The position numbers were made by a program, and so were the translations under genes. From positions 1 to 17,326 of the forward strand of contig USCP01000019.1 of the NCBI GenBank assembly GCA_900553245.1: 17,326 bases of DNA, in the 5' to 3' direction. The first letter of the stretch is position 1. Each line of letters opens with the position of its first letter. Under the pieces are notes generated by a model that was not told the origin of the DNA, did not search any database, and saw only the letters and a list, made by a program, of their open reading frames with translations. Source of the stretch: an uncultured Peptococcaceae bacterium (GTDB lineage Bacteria > Bacillota > Peptococcia > Peptococcales > Peptococcaceae). This document shows, one piece after another, positions 16,873 through 17,326 of this stretch.

Positions 16873-16885
16873 AGCGCTCTAATAA

Positions 16886-16903
16886 TGATATAATATTATA
16901 ACA
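16886..16903. promoter_or_regulatory. Palindromic bidirectional promoter between the DUF445 operon and ssrA
   Basis: The 12-bp perfect palindrome TATAATATTATA (16889-16900) puts a consensus -10 TATAAT on each strand. It is flanked by TGA on the plus strand and, read on the minus strand, TGT, so both directions have an extended -10 (TGnTATAAT). A plus -35 candidate TTTTCA is 18 nt upstream; the minus -35 (TGTAAA) is weak. Plus transcription would begin near 16901, leaving about 40 nt of leader to be removed from pre-tmRNA. Minus transcription would begin near 16888 and enter the DUF445 region. Confidence 0.7.
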
Positions 16904-16941
16904 CAGCTGTAGTCATTTTACAGCATGGTGACCATATTCCT

Positions 16942-17289
16942 GGGGCTGTACTGGCTTCGACGGGGGATTGCGGTTGCCTTGTAAGCGTACCGAGTTTCGC
17001 ATGATCTCGTAAAATTGTGCACCTAAACTTAAACGCTAAAAATAATAACTTAGCTTTTGCAGCGTAAGCTGTAAACTTCCTACCTGCTGCGCCTGAGATG
17101 TGGGATAGGGAGCCAAACCATCAGGCTACCGCGTGATCACCGAGAAATAGTCACTCGGGAAACTTATTTCCCTCGTATGGTTCTAGTTTGATTGCGGACG
17201 CGTGCCATACTAAATTAAAACACAATCTACGTACGTAGAAAGCTTGGGAACTGGTCTTTCGGACAGGGGTTCGACTCCCCTCAGCTCCA
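16942..17289 (+). ncRNA. ssrA: Transfer-messenger RNA (tmRNA)
   Basis: tmRNA rescues stalled ribosomes: its alanyl-tRNA-like part enters the empty A site, and its internal message adds a degradation tag. The 5' end reads GGGGCTG followed by the near-universal TGGCTTCGAC. The 3' end has the T arm (CAGGGGTTCGACTCCCCT) and CAGCTCC, which pairs with GGGGCTG over 7 bp. This includes G3-U, the alanine identity pair. The tag frame sits in the middle, and sequences on both sides can fold into the pseudoknots of the family. The length of 348 nt is normal. The genomic 3' end is ...CTCCA followed by TCA, so CCA is not encoded and must be added by a CCA enzyme. It is convergent with nothing in view, and no terminator is seen before the window ends. 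Confidence 0.96.
17035..17067 (+). other. tmRNA proteolysis tag reading frame
   Basis: The frame GCT AAA AAT AAT AAC then TTA GCT TTT GCA GCG and stop TAA encodes AKNNNLAFAA. It begins with an alanine resume codon and ends in the hydrophobic AFAA tail that ClpXP-type proteases recognise. The polar NNN core and LAFAA ending match tags seen across Bacillota. Confidence 0.9.
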
Positions 17290-17326
17290 TCATACCTAGT
17301 AACGAAAAGCAAAAGGCGTTAATACA

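Noticed and set aside
17290..17326. Terminator after ssrA
   Set aside because: The remaining 37 bases show no stable stem with a T-run; the terminator presumably lies past the window edge.
1..17326. CRISPR arrays, insertion sequences, tRNA or rRNA genes
   Set aside because: No direct-repeat arrays, transposase reading frames, terminal inverted repeats or tRNA cloverleafs other than the tRNA-like ends of tmRNA were seen.

Overview
The window looks like chromosomal DNA from a low-to-mid GC member of the Bacillota. The evidence is strong AGGAGG-type ribosome binding sites, a class II CCA-adding enzyme, tightly packed same-strand operons, and a tmRNA whose tag ends in LAFAA. A Negativicutes (Veillonella, Dialister or Megasphaera-like) origin is a guess from overall gene style only. 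Every protein gene lies on the minus strand. The single plus-strand gene is the tmRNA at the right edge.

Reading in the direction of transcription, from right to left, the first block starts at a palindromic promoter near 16886-16903 that also faces the tmRNA gene. It holds a very long DUF445-type membrane protein, then sbcD, sbcC, an RluA-family pseudouridine synthase and cca. The genes overlap by 4 nt or sit 4-14 nt apart, so they read as one operon mixing DNA hairpin repair with RNA maturation. The second block has its own promoter (6907-6935): rluB, then a glcD/glcF-type FAD and iron-sulfur oxidoreductase pair for D-lactate or glycolate, closed by a strong terminator (3364-3403). The third is a single gene of unknown function (2256-3158) with its own promoter and terminator. 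The fourth is a response regulator, a short single-membrane-segment histidine kinase and the start of a MacB/LolD/Bce-type ABC transporter ATPase cut by the left edge. This resembles a cell-envelope or antimicrobial-peptide sensing module.

The most interesting region is the start of the DUF445 gene. The protein appears to be an internal tandem duplication of the family domain, with the family's membrane and N-terminal signatures present twice. The first copy's N-terminal signature is encoded upstream of the only good start codon, in the same frame. It is interrupted by a single TAG exactly where the second copy has the conserved tyrosine of its G-Y-x-T-N motif. This may be a fresh nonsense mutation, a sequencing error or recoding. 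Next to it, the promoter is a 12-bp perfect palindrome with an extended -10 element on each strand, apparently serving both this operon and ssrA.

I see no mobile elements, CRISPR arrays, tRNA or rRNA genes. No stretch longer than 150 bases lacks a gene or a recognisable signal.
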